A DNA stretch of 6,910 bases from an uncultured Atopobiaceae bacterium (GTDB lineage: Bacteria; Actinomycetota; Coriobacteriia; Coriobacteriales; Atopobiaceae): contig CALUJT010000121.1 in NCBI GenBank assembly GCA_944321005.1, positions 1 to 6,910 of the forward strand, given 5' to 3'. Below are positions 6,334-6,910 of the stretch, piece after piece (position 1 is the first letter of the stretch; the number at the start of each line of letters is the position of its first letter). The notes beneath the pieces are model-generated. The model made no database searches. It saw nothing but the letters and a program-made list of their open reading frames with translations, and was not told the origin of the DNA. A program made the translations under genes and the position numbers.

Positions 6334-6910
6334 AGGTACTCCCCCTTGTACGTGGCCCTCTTGAGCCAGTCGAGCCAGACGAGAAACTCCGAGAGCATCT
6401 CCCCCATGTCGAACGTCCCCCCGCCGCGCAGCCGCTCGTGCAGATAGCCGTCTCCGCACCATACGAGCATGCGCACCACCCGCATGGGATCGACGTCCTC
6501 CCGAAAGCGCTCCCAGTGCACATGGCCCAGGTACGTTCGCACCATGATTGGCACGGAATCTGTCATGAAGGCGTCGAGCACCCCGGAAACGTCTCTGTGA
6601 CCGGGATAGAACGCCCGGACGAAGAAGTCCATGATGCGCGGGCTCAGTCTGACGAGGGCGGCCTTCCGAGTCGCGGCGTAGCGCATGATCTCGAAGAAGT
6701 CGTCAATCTGGTACCAGCGCTCGTCGACCACCGCGTCGGCCACGCGCCTGGTGACCGCTGTGAGGACGTAGAGGTAGAGGTCCCTTTTGTTCTTGAAGTA
6801 GAAGAAGAGTTGGCTCTTCGACACGCCCGCGCGCCTCGCTATGTCCGCCGTGGACGCACAGGCGTAGTCATCGCCTCCGAACACCTCGACCGCCGCGTCA
6901 ACGACGGCGC
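6330..6910 (-). CDS. TetR/AcrR family transcriptional regulator, N-terminus missing
   Basis: This is the first visible gene of the exporter operon, probably a repressor acting on its own promoter beyond the right edge. The helix-turn-helix is clear: DAAVEVFGGDDY, then STADIARRAGVSKSQLFFYF and KNKRDLYLYVL. A variable, mostly helical ligand-binding domain rich in aromatic residues follows, ending KGEYL. A GTG at 6884 opens a shorter reading frame, but the codons before it (AVVDAAVE) continue the family's first helix in frame to the window edge. The gene is therefore cut by the window, with only a short N-terminal piece missing. About 193 codons are visible, normal for the family. Its TGA overlaps the ATPase ATG by 4 bp. 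The ligand is likely a substrate of the pump, which is inference from the usual behaviour of such operons. Confidence 0.93.
   Translation of the reverse strand, partial: AVVDAAVEVFGGDDYACASTADIARRAGVSKSQLFFYFKNKRDLYLYVLTAVTRRVADAVVDERWYQIDDFFEIMRYAATRKAALVRLSPRIMDFFVRAFYPGHRDVSGVLDAFMTDSVPIMVRTYLGHVHWERFREDVDPMRVVRMLVWCGDGYLHERLRGGGTFDMGEMLSEFLVWLDWLKRATYKGEYL
6339..6347 (-). promoter_or_regulatory. Ribosome binding site of the ABC ATPase gene
   Basis: AAGGGGGAG on the minus strand lies inside the last codons of the TetR gene, 5 nt before the ATG at 6333. It decides the start against an in-frame ATG at 6462 inside the regulator gene. Confidence 0.75.

Overview
The window is GC-rich, protein-dense bacterial DNA with strong G/C bias at third codon positions and clear Shine-Dalgarno sites. 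The proteins point to a high-GC Gram-positive gut organism. The bile salt hydrolase resembles the bifidobacterial/actinobacterial type, and the TetR-ABC set is of a type common in Firmicutes and Coriobacteriia. A Coriobacteriia member (Olsenella, Collinsella or a relative) would fit, but this assignment is an inference from protein recall and not a computed placement.

Layout, left to right. (1) 1-425, minus strand: the N-terminal part of a CPBP/CAAX-type intramembrane metalloprotease that runs off the left edge. (2) 426-631: a 206-bp divergent intergenic region with a perfect 8-bp inverted repeat (447-477, possibly a REP-like element or an operator) and a cluster of overlapping GC palindromes (483-497). 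(3) 632-1597, plus strand: a complete conjugated bile acid hydrolase with all expected catalytic residues. (4) 1598-1654: a short convergent gap with an imperfect hairpin. (5) 1655-3811, minus: a complete Tex family RNA-binding protein with its own plausible promoter at 3847-3875. (6) 3886-4473, minus: a small class I SAM-dependent methyltransferase of unknown substrate. (7) 4606-5403, 5413-6333 and 6330 to the right edge, all minus: a TetR regulator, ABC ATPase and ABC-2 permease. These are tightly packed: the regulator and ATPase overlap by 4 bp, and the ATPase and permease are 9 bp apart. The regulator comes first and continues past the right edge.

How the genes work together. The TetR, ATPase and permease genes form one transcription unit, most likely a self-regulated exporter of an unknown hydrophobic or toxic compound. 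The methyltransferase follows in the same direction after 132 bp and may be read from the same transcript. Tex is probably an independent housekeeping gene. The bile salt hydrolase stands alone on the opposite strand and would deconjugate glycine- or taurine-linked bile acids. Its proximity to an exporter is suggestive only, because Tex and the methyltransferase lie between them. I found no CRISPR array, tRNA, rRNA, transposase or obvious new multi-gene system. The least explained signal is the inverted repeat at 447-477.
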